This document shows positions 46,059 through 54,972 of a DNA stretch of 64,000 nt, one piece after another. Position numbers and translations under genes: made by a program. A model generated the notes under the pieces. It was not told the DNA's origin and searched no databases. It worked only from the letters and a program-made list of their open reading frames with translations. Location: contig NZ_CP007456.1 of the NCBI RefSeq assembly GCF_000800455.1, positions 124,001-188,000 on the forward strand. The letters run 5' to 3'. Position 1 is the stretch's first letter; each line of letters starts with the position of its first letter. Source of the stretch: Bifidobacterium catenulatum PV20-2. GTDB lineage: Bacteria > Actinomycetota > Actinomycetes > Actinomycetales > Bifidobacteriaceae.

Positions 46059-46350
46059 TAATACCCGCTCTCGGACAAATTTGGGCACAGGCGTAAATAC
46101 GATCCGCCCATGGCTGAAATAAACACGACAAACTGCGGCGGGACTGTGAATCTTGCTGTTGGCGACCGCACAACTTGCCTTCTGTGTCTGCGAAAGTCGA
46201 GTCTGCTGTCTGCACATCTTGTGATTGCGAGATGACATGTGACTTGTGCAGACAGAAATCGCAGGTTGTGCGGGTTGCGCACAAACAATCCTCTCGTGTA
46301 GCGCACTGCGATTGGATTTTGGTAGCGTTGTGCAGGGAAGGACGAATAGT

Positions 46351-47652
46351 ATGGGCAAAACCGATAGTATGGGCAAAACCGAAGAAGTGAGCGCGGCCAT
46401 TGCCGACGAAACCGAAATCGCAGCGATTGAAGAGGGCGGCATCATTGCGCAATCGCATGCGCAATCGCAATCGGCGGAAGATAACGGCAATCCTGCCGAC
46501 CGCAGACTGCCGCTGATTGCACGTATTTACGGCATCATCATGTTGATCGAAGGCGTGGTGACGTTGCCGATCATCGTGATTTCCTGCCTGTATGCAGTCC
46601 ATGCCGCGCTTTCCGGCAAACTGGCGTTTGGCGCGCTGAATCTCACCACTATTCTGTCGGTTATTCATGCTGTGGTGCTGCTGGTCTCCACCGCATGCCT
46701 TGCGATTTTCGGCGTGCTGCTGATTCTCAACAAGCGTCGGCATATCGCGCAATGGACGTATCTGATGATTCCGCTCACGCTTGCGGAAGGCCTATTGTCG
46801 TTGTCGTTGCAGGGTTTGGGTGTGAATCTGATCAGTCCGACCGTGCAGCTGCTTGTATTGGTTGCGTTGCATATCACGGCTGATCCGTCGCTGCGCGAGG
46901 AGCGACGTTTGCAGTTCGCGCTTCGTCGTTTGGATGCGCGCAGCGAGTATGAGACGGCTGTTTCGAAGGGTATGGCCGGCCGTGATCTGACTGGCAAAGG
47001 CTACATTTCGTTGGATTTCTTCAACTTGTTCTGGCTGTTTGTGGTCGGTTGCGTGTTTGGTCTGGTAGTGGAGACGCTGTACCACTATGTGCTGTTCGGC
47101 GAATGGCAGGATCGCGCCGGTTTTTTGTGGGGGCCGTTCTCACCTATCTACGGTTTCGGCGCGGTGATCCTGACGGTGTTGCTCAACCACTTGTGGCGGT
47201 CGAATTGGATGCTGATTTTCTGCGCGAGTGCGGTGATTGGCGGCGCGTTTGAATATTTCACCAGCTGGTTCATGGAGGTTGCGTTCGGTATTCGCGCGTG
47301 GGATTACACGGGTCAATGGCTGTCAATTGATGGGCGCACATCCGGCAAATACATGTTTTTCTGGGGAGTACTCGGCTTGGTGTGGGTGAAGCTGATTCTG
47401 CCGCATTTGCTTGCGATGATTCAGCGTATTCCGTGGAAGATTCGCTATACGTTGACGGCGGTGTGTTTCGCGCTGATTTTCGTTGACGGCGTGATGACGT
47501 TGATGGCTCTGGATTCCTGGTATTCGCGTATGGCGGGTATTGCGCAGAATTCGCCTGTTTCGCAATTCTTCGCCACGTATTTCGACGACGGCTTCATGGC
47601 CAATCGGTTCCAGACCATGACGCTCGATCCGTCTACTGCCAGCCGTATGTAG
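46351..47652 (+). CDS. Putative ABC-transporter type IV family membrane protein
   Basis: The 433-residue protein has an acidic cytoplasmic N-terminus, four membrane segments, and then the PF06541-type domain of five or six segments (VETLYHYVLFGEWQDRAGFL, WGPFSPIYGFGAVI, FEYFTSWFMEVAFG). The family is widespread in Gram-positives and of unknown role. The start follows GGGAAGGA. The first 18 bases are duplicated in tandem, giving MGKTDSMGKTEE. The gap from 45980 to 46350 holds the operator of the divergent operon and GT-rich imperfect repeats. Confidence 0.8.
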   Translation: MGKTDSMGKTEEVSAAIADETEIAAIEEGGIIAQSHAQSQSAEDNGNPADRRLPLIARIYGIIMLIEGVVTLPIIVISCLYAVHAALSGKLAFGALNLTTILSVIHAVVLLVSTACLAIFGVLLILNKRRHIAQWTYLMIPLTLAEGLLSLSLQGLGVNLISPTVQLLVLVALHITADPSLREERRLQFALRRLDARSEYETAVSKGMAGRDLTGKGYISLDFFNLFWLFVVGCVFGLVVETLYHYVLFGEWQDRAGFLWGPFSPIYGFGAVILTVLLNHLWRSNWMLIFCASAVIGGAFEYFTSWFMEVAFGIRAWDYTGQWLSIDGRTSGKYMFFWGVLGLVWVKLILPHLLAMIQRIPWKIRYTLTAVCFALIFVDGVMTLMALDSWYSRMAGIAQNSPVSQFFATYFDDGFMANRFQTMTLDPSTASRM

Positions 47653-47796
47653 TGGATGACTGTTTTATGGCCTAGACGGCGAAGCTTTGTGGAAGAACGC
47701 GGATGGTGACGTCCGCTGTTGGTCGCGCCCTGCGTGACTGCATGTGACCTGTGCCCGCACTGCCTTCGCGGACTCGGTGCACTGACTTCTACTTGC

Positions 47797-48033
47797 TTAT
47801 GCGGCGAAGCTTTGTGCGAGCTGGCGGATCAAATCCGGCCTATGTCCACTCCACGAGGAATTCGGTGAGATGACGACCGGAATCTGCTTGAAACCGGCGT
47901 TTTTGATCTGTTCGAAGGTGGACGGGTTTTTCGTCAGGTCGACGGTGTCGTAACGCACGCCCAGCTTTGCAAGCTCTTGTTCGGTGGCTTCGCATTGCGG
48001 GTTGCTCGGATTGGTGAAGACGGTCACGGTCAT
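47797..48033 (-). CDS. nrdH: NrdH-like glutaredoxin with a monothiol NPQC site
   Basis: NrdH is the thioredoxin-reductase-dependent redoxin that reduces class Ib ribonucleotide reductase. The 78-residue protein has the thioredoxin fold, IPVVISP with the cis-Pro, and the NrdH-type C-terminal block WSGHRPDLIRQL. The active site, however, reads NPQC (residues 11-14): the first Cys of the normal CxQC is Asn. It could only work as a monothiol enzyme or a regulator. A strong ribosome site AGGGAGGAAAT precedes it, and paired NrdR-like boxes lie 100 bases upstream. No nrdI, nrdE or nrdF gene is adjacent. Confidence 0.8.
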   Translation of the reverse strand: MTVTVFTNPSNPQCEATEQELAKLGVRYDTVDLTKNPSTFEQIKNAGFKQIPVVISPNSSWSGHRPDLIRQLAQSFAA

Positions 48034-48134
48034 TCGATTTCCTCCCTATGCAAATGGCTTCCGTCGTTTGCGAAAGCCGTGTCGGCCACGTTCTTCGGTT
48101 ATGCTCGCTTACGCAAGCCACTATCTAGCATACA

Positions 48135-48180
48135 CACTACCGGTAGTGGTGTGTCGTGAGTTTCCTCACTGTATATAGTG
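48135..48180. promoter_or_regulatory. Pair of NrdR-like boxes
   Basis: CACTACCGGTAGTG (48135-48148) and CACTGTATATAGTG (48167-48180) share CACT-N6-AGTG and start 32 bp apart, three helical turns. That matches the paired NrdR boxes of ribonucleotide reductase genes. They lie upstream of the nrdH-like gene. Confidence 0.65.
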
Positions 48181-48408
48181 GGGAATTCCCCAGAATTCCC
48201 GAAAATACGAACGTTTGTTCGAATATGTCTAGTGTACCCCAAACCACGGAATTCGCGCCCGCGCGTATGTCGAAACTGTTTCTAATGCTGTTTGATGGGC
48301 GCAAGATGCGTTTCGGGAGGTCGTGAAATGACATCGAGTCTGCGATGTCTGTAGCGGTGAATGTACTGGGTAAATGCTGGGTTGCGGCCTTTGACCTATT
48401 AGACCGCA

Positions 48409-48455
48409 AAAACAAGAAAGCCTCGGAGACTGTTGAAAACATTGGCTTCCGAGGC
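48409..48455 (-). terminator. Terminator of tRNA-Lys
   Basis: GCCTCGGA and TCCGAGGC (48420-48427 with 48448-48455) form the stem. TTTCTTGTTTTT follows on the minus strand, and TTTT on the plus strand, so it may act both ways. Confidence 0.8.
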
Positions 48456-48465
48456 TTTTCGCATG

Positions 48466-48538
48466 TGCCCCCCGTGGGATTCGAACCCACAACCCACGAC
48501 TTAAAAGGACGCTGCTCTAACCGTTGAGCTAGAGGGGC
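48466..48538 (-). tRNA. tRNA-Lys (anticodon UUU)
   Basis: The 73-base minus-strand gene folds as a cloverleaf: acceptor GCCCCTC/GGGGGGC, D stem GCTC/GAGC, anticodon loop CTTTTAA (anticodon TTT), and T arm GTGGG-TTCGAAT-CCCAC. The anticodon stem has one U-U mismatch by my pairing. CCA is not encoded. Confidence 0.93.
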
Positions 48539-48696
48539 AACAGAGAGACAGTATACAGCATATTTACGCAAAACGCCACACGAATCAGCTGTAAGTAACA
48601 AAAAACGTGGATTATCACCAAGTCATCGCCGAATCATCATCGAATTCTCGCGAATCGCAATATCATTTCTGCATATCTGCTCGTACAGTGGAACGC

Positions 48697-50352
48697 ATGT
48701 CATGTACCACGATTCTTGTAGGAAAGAAAGCCAGCTACGACGGATCCACCATCATCGCACGCGACGATGATTCCGGTTCCGGCCGTTACGACCCTAAGAA
48801 ATTCATTGCGGTCGCACCGCAAGACCAACCTAGGCATTACCGCAGTGTGCTCAGTCATGTCGAAATCGACCTTCCCGACAATCCATGCCGATATAGCATT
48901 GTGCCGAACGTGCTGCCGAATCGCGGAATTCTCGCGGAAGCGGGCGTCAACGAGCGCAATGTGGCGATGAGCGCCACCGAAACCATCGCGGTCAACGAGC
49001 GCGTGCTAGCCGCTGATCCGCTCGTCAAACTGCAACCGGCGACTGAAGCCACTGACACCCCCGAAGTCCCGGGCGGAATCGGAGAAGAAGACATCATCAC
49101 CCTCGTGCTGCCTTACGTAACCACGGCACGCGAAGGCGTCGCACGTCTCGCCGAACTGCTTGAAACATACGGCACCTACGAATCGAACGGCATCATCATT
49201 TCCGACGTAAACGAAATCTGGTATGTCGAAACGATCGGCGGGCACCATTGGATCGCCCGCCGCGTGCCGGACGACTGCTATGCGACCATCCCCAACCAGC
49301 TCGGCATCGACGATTTCGACTTCGACGACGCCTTCAGCACCCAACGCGAGTTCATGTGCAGTGCCGATCTGCGCGAATTCATGGACGCGCACCACCTTGA
49401 CCGCACTATGAGCGCGACTGCGAGTAGCGGCTTCGGATTCCAGCCGACTAGCGCTTTCGGAGACGCCAGCATGAACGGCGGCGGCAATAGCAGTAGCGGC
49501 GCGGCGCTGGGTCACAACCATTTCAATCCGCGCACGGCTTTCGGCACCGCCACCACCAAAGACCGCATCTACAACACGCCGCGTGCCTGGTACATGCAGC
49601 GCTACCTCAATCCAAGCGAGGATTGGGATTCGCCGGCCGCCCGCTACACGCCCGCGTCCGACGATATTCCGTGGTGTCGTGTGCCTGAGAACGCTGTGAC
49701 GCTCGAAGACGTCGACTTCCTGATGAGCGCGCACTTCGAAGGGACCCCTTACGATCCGTACGGTACGCTCGGAACGTCGGAAAGCCGCCATCGCTACCGT
49801 CCGATCGGCATCAACCGCACCGGGCATATGGTGGCCATACAGATCCGCCCGTACGCGCCGGAAACCAGCCGCTCGATCATGTGGATTTCGTACGGTTCCG
49901 GCCCCTTCACCGCGGCCACGCCGTTCTATGCGAACGTCAACGATACGCCCGCCTACCTGCGCGACACCACGCCGGAAGTATCAACCAGCAACCTGTACTG
50001 GGCGAACCGTTTGATCGCCGCGCTCGCCGACGCGCATTTCTACGAAACCAACAATGCGATCGAAGAATTTGCGGAATCGGCCCGCGCTTACGGCCATCGT
50101 CTGGTGGAACGTACTGATGCCGAATTGCGTGAGATGTCCGCGCAAACGAGCGCGTCCGAATCGCAAGAGAGTGCAGGGGTCGCGGAGATTACGGAAAACA
50201 CAAGTATTGCAATCGTCGCCAGACTGCAGCAGTCCAACGAAGAAATGGCGGAATACTTGCGCACTCACGTTACGAAACTGCTCAACGACGTGCTCTACAC
50301 GTCCAGTAATCTCATGCACAACAGTTTTGCCATGTCCGACCGCTGGAACTGA
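48697..50352 (+). CDS. C69-family dipeptidase (PepD-like)
   Basis: C69 peptidases are N-terminal-nucleophile dipeptidases with broad substrate range. I start at 48697 because the protein then begins MSCTTILVGKKASYDGSTI, where Cys3 is the nucleophile exposed after processing. The frame is open 90 bases further upstream, but that would bury the catalytic Cys. At 551 residues it is of usual length. Pieces such as GIGEEDIITLVLPY, NEIWYVETIGGHHWIARRVP and IMWISYGSGPFTA are typical. It contains a Ser/Gly-rich insert near residue 260. It would release amino acids from imported dipeptides in the cytosol. Confidence 0.9.
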   Translation: MSCTTILVGKKASYDGSTIIARDDDSGSGRYDPKKFIAVAPQDQPRHYRSVLSHVEIDLPDNPCRYSIVPNVLPNRGILAEAGVNERNVAMSATETIAVNERVLAADPLVKLQPATEATDTPEVPGGIGEEDIITLVLPYVTTAREGVARLAELLETYGTYESNGIIISDVNEIWYVETIGGHHWIARRVPDDCYATIPNQLGIDDFDFDDAFSTQREFMCSADLREFMDAHHLDRTMSATASSGFGFQPTSAFGDASMNGGGNSSSGAALGHNHFNPRTAFGTATTKDRIYNTPRAWYMQRYLNPSEDWDSPAARYTPASDDIPWCRVPENAVTLEDVDFLMSAHFEGTPYDPYGTLGTSESRHRYRPIGINRTGHMVAIQIRPYAPETSRSIMWISYGSGPFTAATPFYANVNDTPAYLRDTTPEVSTSNLYWANRLIAALADAHFYETNNAIEEFAESARAYGHRLVERTDAELREMSAQTSASESQESAGVAEITENTSIAIVARLQQSNEEMAEYLRTHVTKLLNDVLYTSSNLMHNSFAMSDRWN

Positions 50353-50429
50353 GCATAAAGTCCCGAAATCCGGCAAAACCCGTCCCAATGGGCCAGGTTT
50401 CCGCGCTCGGGGAGGTTCCGCATGAACGT

Positions 50430-50466
50430 AGGCTGTTGGAAGCGTCCGTGTTGCTTCCAACAGCCT
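50430..50466. terminator. Stem-loop between convergent genes
   Basis: A perfect 14-bp stem (50430-50443 with 50453-50466) with a nine-base loop. No U-run follows, so termination is possible but not proven. Confidence 0.5.
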
Positions 50467-50497
50467 CACGACTGCATCCTCACCCCCCGTACGTCAG

Positions 50498-50519
50498 TTC
50501 TGCCATATATAAGGCAGAT
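50498..50519. repeat. Solo unit related to the composite element
   Basis: TTCTGCCATATATAAGGCAG resembles the right-hand unit of composite element A (CTGCCACATATAAGGCA) and is itself a short palindrome with CTGCC/GGCAG arms. Confidence 0.5.
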
Positions 50520-50567
50520 AGTGCCATCCAGACCGTCGATTGACCATCAAATCGTCGGAAATCGCGA

Positions 50568-51599
50568 TCAGTTGAACCCGACGACGTGTTCCGCTACGAA
50601 ATATCCCTTGCGAATCACGAAACGACCGATCGACCCGCGCAAATTCAACGCACGAGACATGGCCTTCTTGCGCACATCCTTGTAAATAGTGGGGGAGTAC
50701 GCCTTAATGTCGTCCCACATATCCTTTTTCTTCTCATAATTTTCCGGATCGCGAGACAAAATCATGAACACACTTGCCACGGAACTTTCAATCGCCAGGA
50801 AGTGGATCATATAACGGTACAGGCCGTCCGGCACCGTGTCGCGTTCCGGAGTTGCACGCACCATGCACTGGTTGACGAGGCGCAGCTGGTCGACACGGCG
50901 GATCATCACATCAGTCTGCACGCTTTGCCCGTCGCGCCCGATGAAATAGTGGTAGAACGGCGTATCCAAATACTGCATGGTCTTCACCCACGGGAACGGC
51001 TGGTACGCGTAAATGAAGTCCACGTAGAACGTGTGCTCCGGCAGCTGCATACCGGACTCTCGCACCACGGCGGTGCGGTACGTCAGCGCGTGCATGAGAA
51101 TGTATTCAGCCAAGCCGAAATGCCCAAGATCGTTCCAAGTCAGGCGCTCGCCGGCCTTCATGGCATGGCGGAAGTTCACCACATGCTTGTTGCGTTTGCC
51201 AACCTTGTCATACACATAATTGGTGACGAGCATGTCGATCGGCTCGGTGGAATCGGCCTCTTCGCGCAGCACGGCCATGACCTGTTCGAGTGATTCGGGA
51301 CCAACCCAATCGTCGGCGTCCACAACCTTCACATACATGCCGCGTGCCGCCGCGATGCCGGTGTTGACGGCCCCGCCGTGCCCCTTGTTCTCCTGGTGGA
51401 TGGCGCGTACGATGCCTGGATAGCGGGCCTCGAATTTCTGCGCCATTTCCAGCGTGCCGTCGGACGATCCATCGTCCACGATCAGCACTTCGATGTCGTT
51501 GTTGCGCTTCGCTGCGATTAACGACATGACGCATCGTTCCAAATATTCGGTCATGTTGTACGCGGGCACCACGAAGGTGAGCGTCTTCTTCTCCTGCAT
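50568..51599 (-). CDS. Family 2 glycosyltransferase
   Basis: The 343-residue GT-A enzyme has VVPAYNMTEYLERC at the N-terminus, the nucleotide-sugar motif LIVDDGSSDGT, the acceptor-side block NKGHGGAVNTG and the metal-binding DADDW (a DxD-type motif). The last 150 residues are helical, without membrane segments. It would add a sugar to a cell-wall, capsular or lipid acceptor. It stands alone, with no polysaccharide cluster nearby. The gap 51600-51901 contains a GC-rich imperfect inverted repeat (51623-51653) and a CCCTTAAGGG palindrome, but no gene. Confidence 0.88.
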   Translation of the reverse strand: MQEKKTLTFVVPAYNMTEYLERCVMSLIAAKRNNDIEVLIVDDGSSDGTLEMAQKFEARYPGIVRAIHQENKGHGGAVNTGIAAARGMYVKVVDADDWVGPESLEQVMAVLREEADSTEPIDMLVTNYVYDKVGKRNKHVVNFRHAMKAGERLTWNDLGHFGLAEYILMHALTYRTAVVRESGMQLPEHTFYVDFIYAYQPFPWVKTMQYLDTPFYHYFIGRDGQSVQTDVMIRRVDQLRLVNQCMVRATPERDTVPDGLYRYMIHFLAIESSVASVFMILSRDPENYEKKKDMWDDIKAYSPTIYKDVRKKAMSRALNLRGSIGRFVIRKGYFVAEHVVGFN

Positions 51600-51901
51600 A
51601 GTCTTCCTTGGTCGGCCGAGGTGACCTGCCGCGCGCGGCGCGTGGTCACTGCGTAACGAAACTAACGTAGCACCTTGTTCGCTTCAGGGAAACGGTTTGT
51701 ACGCAATAGGCACCCTGAATAGCGCAATCTGCACCTGAAATTTCCCTTAAGGGTACCGTTGTTGACGATTCGTCAGTTTTCGTCGATGTTTATTGGCTGT
51801 TGCGCTGTTTGCGATTCCCTGTTGCGGGCACTGTTTGATTCCTGTGTCTGGCGCCTGTTGGCGTGGGTTGCAATGCTTGCTATGACTGGGTGCGGCTGGT
51901 T

Positions 51902-52711
51902 TTACGACTGCTGTTCGGCTTGCGTGCCTTGGCTTCCGGCTGTGCCTTGTTCGGTGTTCTGTTCAGCGTTCTGCTCGGCTGGGCTTTCTGTATTGTTTTG
52001 TGATTGTGCTTCTTTTGCGGCCTTGCGCTCGCGTTTCGCGATTTCCTTGATTTCGCGCCTTTCCTGCTTTTCCGCCTCTTTTGCGGCTTTGTCGCTTTCG
52101 AAACGCAGTTCCGGCTTGGCTTCCATGCGGCTCAAGCCATGCCAGGCCAGATTCACGATGTGCGCGGCAATCTGCTCTTTGCTGAGTTTGCGCTGGTCCG
52201 CCCAATACTGGCAGGTATATACGGTCATGCCGATGAGCATCTGCGCATAGTATGGCACGCCCTTGGCCGGCAGATGCTGGCGTTTGAACGCTTCGGCGAG
52301 AATGTCTTCCACGCGCAGGGCGATGTCTCCCAAAAGCGAATTGAACGAGCTGGCCGGATCGGTTTTCGGCGAATCACGGGTGAGCACGCGGAATCCTTCA
52401 GCATTCTCCTCAACATAGGTGAGCAGTGCCAGCGCCGTGCGTTCCACGATTTGGCGGGGGTGCGCTTGTGGGTCGGATAGCGCGTTGATGAGCGTGTCGG
52501 TAAGGGCGCGCATTTCGCGGTCCACCACCACAGCGTACAGGCCCTCTTTGCCTCCGAAATGCTCGTACACAATGGGTTTCGACACTTTTGCGGTGGCGGC
52601 GATCTCTTCCACGCTCACTGCTTCGAAGCCCTTCGACGCAAACAGCGAACGACCGATTTCGATGAGTTGCTCGCGCCGCTGATACGACGTCATTCTGGAT
52701 GTATTGGCCAT
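51902..52711 (-). CDS. TetR-family regulator with low-complexity tail
   Basis: The 269-residue protein has a canonical TetR DNA-binding domain (residues 10-57: VSVEEIAATAKVSKPIVYEH) and a helical effector domain (60-200). A charged, then Gln/Asn/Glu-rich tail (KEAEKQERREIKE to AEQNAEQNTEQ) adds about 60 residues beyond usual length and looks disordered. No obvious target gene is adjacent in operon, so it may act elsewhere or on itself. One interspersed palindrome lies just upstream of its start (52769). Confidence 0.88.
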   Translation of the reverse strand: MANTSRMTSYQRREQLIEIGRSLFASKGFEAVSVEEIAATAKVSKPIVYEHFGGKEGLYAVVVDREMRALTDTLINALSDPQAHPRQIVERTALALLTYVEENAEGFRVLTRDSPKTDPASSFNSLLGDIALRVEDILAEAFKRQHLPAKGVPYYAQMLIGMTVYTCQYWADQRKLSKEQIAAHIVNLAWHGLSRMEAKPELRFESDKAAKEAEKQERREIKEIAKRERKAAKEAQSQNNTESPAEQNAEQNTEQGTAGSQGTQAEQQS

Positions 52712-52762
52712 GCCGTCCAGTTTTTCACGCCCCGTGGATAGCTCCTTGACCGTCCGACCCCC

Positions 52763-52796
52763 ACGTATCGTCCGATTCTGCGGAATCGGACACGTG
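52763..52796. repeat. Interspersed palindrome upstream of the TetR gene
   Basis: The core GTCCGATTC-TGCG-GAATCGGAC is perfectly paired, with partial ACGT/GTGT outer pairing. It lies in the divergent promoter region of the tetR and DUF2089 genes. A half copy (TTCTGGCGAATCGGAC) is at 53397-53412. Confidence 0.75.
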
Positions 52797-52868
52797 TGTC
52801 ATATTGACAATGCTTCATTGCGGCTTTAATATATTTAATAAATAATAAATTTTATTAAAGGGGGTGAT

Positions 52869-53162
52869 GTGGACCGTCTACCAGAATGGTTGGCCAACCT
52901 TGCGGAGGAGGATTTGGCCTTCATCAAGAACTTCGTGCTATCGTCAGGATCTCTGAAGCAAATGTCCCAGCTGTATCAAGTCTCCTACCCGACCATGAGG
53001 ATCCGGCTTGACAGGCTTATCGAAAAAATACGGTTGAACGACAACGAGACGGAGGATCCATTCATCCTCTTGGTGAAGAGTCTCGCCATTGACGATAGAT
53101 ACGACGTCGACACGGCTCGAATACTCATAGACGAGTACAGAAAGAGAAAGGATGAATCATGA
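52869..53162 (+). CDS. DUF2089-family protein
   Basis: The 97-residue protein matches the C-terminal DUF2089 domain pattern (LAEEDLAFIKNFVLSSGSLK, then QVSYPTMRIRLDRLIEKI), which looks like a helix-turn-helix. The N-terminal zinc ribbon seen in longer family members is missing. The GTG start follows AAAGGGGGTGA, an almost perfect anti-16S complement. It sits in an AT-rich stretch (52800-52860) unlike its neighbours. It overlaps a small membrane protein gene by ATGA, so the two act together, perhaps as a regulator and its membrane partner. Confidence 0.8.
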   Translation: MDRLPEWLANLAEEDLAFIKNFVLSSGSLKQMSQLYQVSYPTMRIRLDRLIEKIRLNDNETEDPFILLVKSLAIDDRYDVDTARILIDEYRKRKDES

Positions 53163-53329
53163 GCTGGACATGGATCGCATTATTGATTGAGATCCTAGGT
53201 GTAATCGCCGTATTCGTTCTGGTCTTCCTCATCGCGAGGAGCCTGATTCGCTACGCAAATTCCCTAAAGAAAGGAGGTCCTTCAAAGCAGGCAGCAGAAG
53301 ACAAAAAAATCACTCTTCATGATTTATAA
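53159..53329 (+). CDS. Small single-span membrane protein
   Basis: A 56-residue protein, MSWTWIALLIEILGVIAVFV onwards, has one membrane segment (residues 5-27) and a Lys-rich cytoplasmic tail ending ITLHDL. It begins inside the stop of the DUF2089 gene (ATGA overlap), which strongly suggests coupled translation. Function unknown; similar small membrane proteins often follow DUF2089 genes and may anchor or signal to them. Confidence 0.7.
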   Translation: MSWTWIALLIEILGVIAVFVLVFLIARSLIRYANSLKKGGPSKQAAEDKKITLHDL

Positions 53330-53473
53330 AAACGTTACCAGATATATCGAAGTCAAAATCGCATTATCGATGCCTTGCATGGTAGAGCACCTTATTCTTC
53401 TGGCGAATCGGACATTCGTGGTGCGTCCGCGGGGCGGAGCCGGTGTGTCCGTTGCGCTTTTTAGGCTGGAGCC

Positions 53474-54736
53474 ATGGATACGAATGTGATTATTGCGATT
53501 GTCGCCGTTGTCGTTATCGCGGCAATTCTGGTGATTGGCGGTTGGTGGCTCGGTAAGACCCGCAAGAACGCCGTCGATAAGTCCACGGAGGATGCGAAAG
53601 CCAAGGCTGACGCCCGTCTTGCTGCGGAAGCAAAGTCGGCTGCGGCTGATTCTTCCACGGTGAAGCCGTCCGTTGATTCCAATGTTGATGCAGCTGAAAA
53701 AGCTCCGGCTGAAAGTCAGCAGAAGTCCTCAGCTCAAGCTTCCTCTTCCGAAACGGCAACTCCTGCACCAGCCACCGAAGCCAAGCCCGAACCGGTTCAT
53801 GAAACCCCCGAATCCGCCGGCACGCGCATGCAGCGTCTTAAGGCGCGCCTGTCGAAATCCGGCAATCCGTTCGGCAAGGCCCTGTTCAACATTCTTGTGA
53901 AGGATCAGCTCTCCGAAGCCGACTGGGAAGACGTCGAAGACACCCTCCTGCTTGCCGACGTGGGCGCGGAAGCCAGCGAACAGCTAGTTGAAGAACTGCG
54001 TAATGATGCCCGAATCGCAGGCCAGTCCGACCCGGCCGAAGTGCGTGCCGCGCTGAAAGACAAGCTGCTGAAGCTCGTAGGCACTGACACGGATCGCCGT
54101 CTCAACGCCGATAAGGAAGACGCGAACAAACCAAGCGTCATCATCATGGTCGGCGTGAACGGCACGGGCAAAACCACCACTGCGGGCAAGCTTTCCCGCC
54201 TGCTTGTTTCCGAAGGCAAGCAGGTCATGCTGGGCGCTGCCGATACCTTCCGCGCGGCGGCCGCCGACCAGTTGGAAACTTGGGGTGCCAAGGTCGGCGT
54301 CCCGGTCGTGCGTTCCGACAAGGACGGCGCCGATCCGGCGTCCGTCGCATTCGAGGCCAGCGCCAAGGCCAAGGAAGAGAACGCCGACGTGCTCATCATC
54401 GACACCGCCGGCCGCCTGCAGAACAAGGCGAACCTCATGGACGAGCTCGGCAAGATCCGCCGCGTTACCGAAAAGAACCTTCCGGTCGACGAGGTGCTGC
54501 TCGTGCTCGACGCCACCACCGGCCAGAATGGCATGACGCAGGCCAAGGTGTTCGCCGAAGCCATCGGCATTACCGGTGTGGTGCTCTCCAAGCTTGACGG
54601 TTCCGCAAAGGGCGGCATCGTGATTTCCGTGCAGAAAGAGCTTGGCGTGCCCGTCAAGCTTGTCGGCCTGGGCGAAGGCCCGGACGATCTCGCCCCGTTC
54701 GATCCGGAAGGCTTCGTCGACGGCATCCTCGCCTGA
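53474..54736 (+). CDS. ftsY: Signal recognition particle receptor FtsY
   Basis: FtsY docks SRP-ribosome complexes at the membrane. The 420-residue protein has the actinobacterial N-terminal membrane helix (VIIAIVAVVVIAAILVIGGWWL). An acidic Ala/Ser/Lys linker runs to residue 115, then come the N domain and the GTPase G domain with GVNGTGKTTTAGKL, DTAGRLQNK and SKLDGSAKGG. The start ATGGATACGAAT lies just after GGCTGGAG. A strong terminator follows at 54752. Confidence 0.96.
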   Translation: MDTNVIIAIVAVVVIAAILVIGGWWLGKTRKNAVDKSTEDAKAKADARLAAEAKSAAADSSTVKPSVDSNVDAAEKAPAESQQKSSAQASSSETATPAPATEAKPEPVHETPESAGTRMQRLKARLSKSGNPFGKALFNILVKDQLSEADWEDVEDTLLLADVGAEASEQLVEELRNDARIAGQSDPAEVRAALKDKLLKLVGTDTDRRLNADKEDANKPSVIIMVGVNGTGKTTTAGKLSRLLVSEGKQVMLGAADTFRAAAADQLETWGAKVGVPVVRSDKDGADPASVAFEASAKAKEENADVLIIDTAGRLQNKANLMDELGKIRRVTEKNLPVDEVLLVLDATTGQNGMTQAKVFAEAIGITGVVLSKLDGSAKGGIVISVQKELGVPVKLVGLGEGPDDLAPFDPEGFVDGILA

Positions 54737-54751
54737 GATGATTGCGCTCTC

Positions 54752-54786
54752 GAGAAAGCCTCCCCGCGTGGGAGGCTTTCTTTTTA
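54752..54786 (+). terminator. ftsY terminator
   Basis: GAGAAAGCCTCCC pairs with GGGAGGCTTTC around CGCGT, followed by TTTTTT. Confidence 0.9.
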
Positions 54787-54802
54787 CCTCCGACCAGTCC
54801 TA

Positions 54803-54823
54803 TCTCGCCTATATATGGCAGAT
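54803..54823. repeat. Second solo unit related to the composite element
   Basis: TCGCCTATATATGGCAGAT is the left-hand orientation of the unit (compare GCGCTATATGTGGCAG). It lies just after the ftsY terminator. Confidence 0.5.
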
Positions 54824-54935
54824 ACGCTGAAAAATGGGCTGATATTGGTTTGGCTTGAGAGCGGTGCGCAATTTGAAACAAAACGTGCCAGCCGCTTTAT
54901 TCCGCCGTTTTCGGTTGACGTAATGGTGAGATGGC

Positions 54936-54972
54936 GTTACCTTGCTGTAACACGTCGTAACGTTTTCAAAAC
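54936..54972 (+). promoter_or_regulatory. GlnR-like nitrogen control site upstream of amt
   Basis: GTTAC-N6-GTAAC-N5-GTAAC-N6-AAAAC resembles the actinobacterial GlnR pattern (GTnAC-N6-GAAAC repeated), 86 bases before the amt start. The last unit merges with a CGTTTTCAAAACG palindrome. Confidence 0.4.

Noticed and set aside
45980..46306. N-terminal extension of Pip protein 1
   Set aside because: The open frame crosses the nested operator; the usual N-terminus of the family begins at 45979.
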